Made by a program: the position numbers and the translations under genes. Source: Aquitalea aquatica (GTDB lineage: Bacteria; Pseudomonadota; Gammaproteobacteria; Burkholderiales; Chromobacteriaceae). From it: a stretch of DNA of 64,000 nucleotides. Below the pieces are notes generated by a model. It was not told the origin of the DNA, did no database searches, and worked only from the letters and a program-made list of their open reading frames with translations. Positions 63,372 through 64,000 of this stretch are shown piece by piece (position 1 is the stretch's first letter; the number at the start of each line of letters is the position of its first letter). The DNA lies in assembly GCF_013911085.1 (NCBI RefSeq), contig NZ_JACERN010000026.1, forward strand, positions 62,001 through 126,000, written 5' to 3'.

Positions 63372-64000
<629 letters not shown>

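Overview
The window is a GC-rich, gene-dense stretch of bacterial chromosome. Gene content and order point to a flagellated, FimV-bearing betaproteobacterium, most likely of the Chromobacteriaceae (Chromobacterium, Aquitalea or Vogesella type). The main pointers are leuC-entericidin-leuD-leuB-asd-usg-fimV-truA-trpFBA-accD, tgt-yajC-secD-secF, sigma-54 and sigma-28 type flagellar promoters, and nudJ next to mnmA. This placement is inference from synteny; no rRNA is present to confirm it. I found no tRNA or rRNA genes, insertion sequences, prophage genes or CRISPR array.

Layout. Positions 1-16.3 kb (+) hold biosynthesis and the cell-pole protein FimV: leuC (cut by the window edge), a 50-residue entericidin-like lipoprotein, leuD, a methyltransferase, leuB, asd, an asd paralogue (usg type), two tandem fimV paralogues, truA, trpF, trpB, trpA and accD. 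An FAD-linked D-2-hydroxyacid dehydrogenase follows. Positions 17.76-18.22 kb are an AT-rich gap between convergent genes that carries perfect DnaA boxes and an IHF-like site. Then come yheS and tsaD (-) and yhfA (+). Positions 22.0-32.2 kb are a complete flagellar rod, hook and ring block flgBCDEFGHIJKL (+), with a sigma-54 type promoter before flgB and a sigma-28 type promoter before flgK.

Positions 32.2-37 kb hold astE, a LiuC-like hydratase, an alpha/beta hydrolase and an EAL-CBS-GGDEF cyclic-di-GMP protein. Positions 37.6-45.9 kb form a polyamine neighbourhood: an orphan PotG-type ATPase, a PuuB-type oxidase, arginine decarboxylase SpeA, a PuuP-type permease, a nitrilase-family amidohydrolase and a LuxR-type regulator. 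Positions 45.9-52.7 kb hold mnmA, an exported unknown protein, nudJ, Fur-box-controlled bfd, a YdgA-like protein, a fatty acid desaturase, an MgtC-family protein and a membrane unknown. Positions 52.75-53.77 kb are gene-poor, with one convincing unannotated 51-residue protein. Positions 53.77-64 kb hold a YoaB/RidA protein, miaA, sbcB, tdk, mutL, a DedA protein, secF, secD, yajC and tgt (cut by the window edge).

Most interesting signals: an uninterrupted run of ten G inside the second fimV (possible phase variation), the DnaA/IHF locus, the duplicated fimV genes of different architecture, the asd paralogue that keeps all catalytic residues, the hidden small protein behind a strong promoter, and the orphan polyamine ATPase with a long structured leader. 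No single obviously new multi-gene system is evident.
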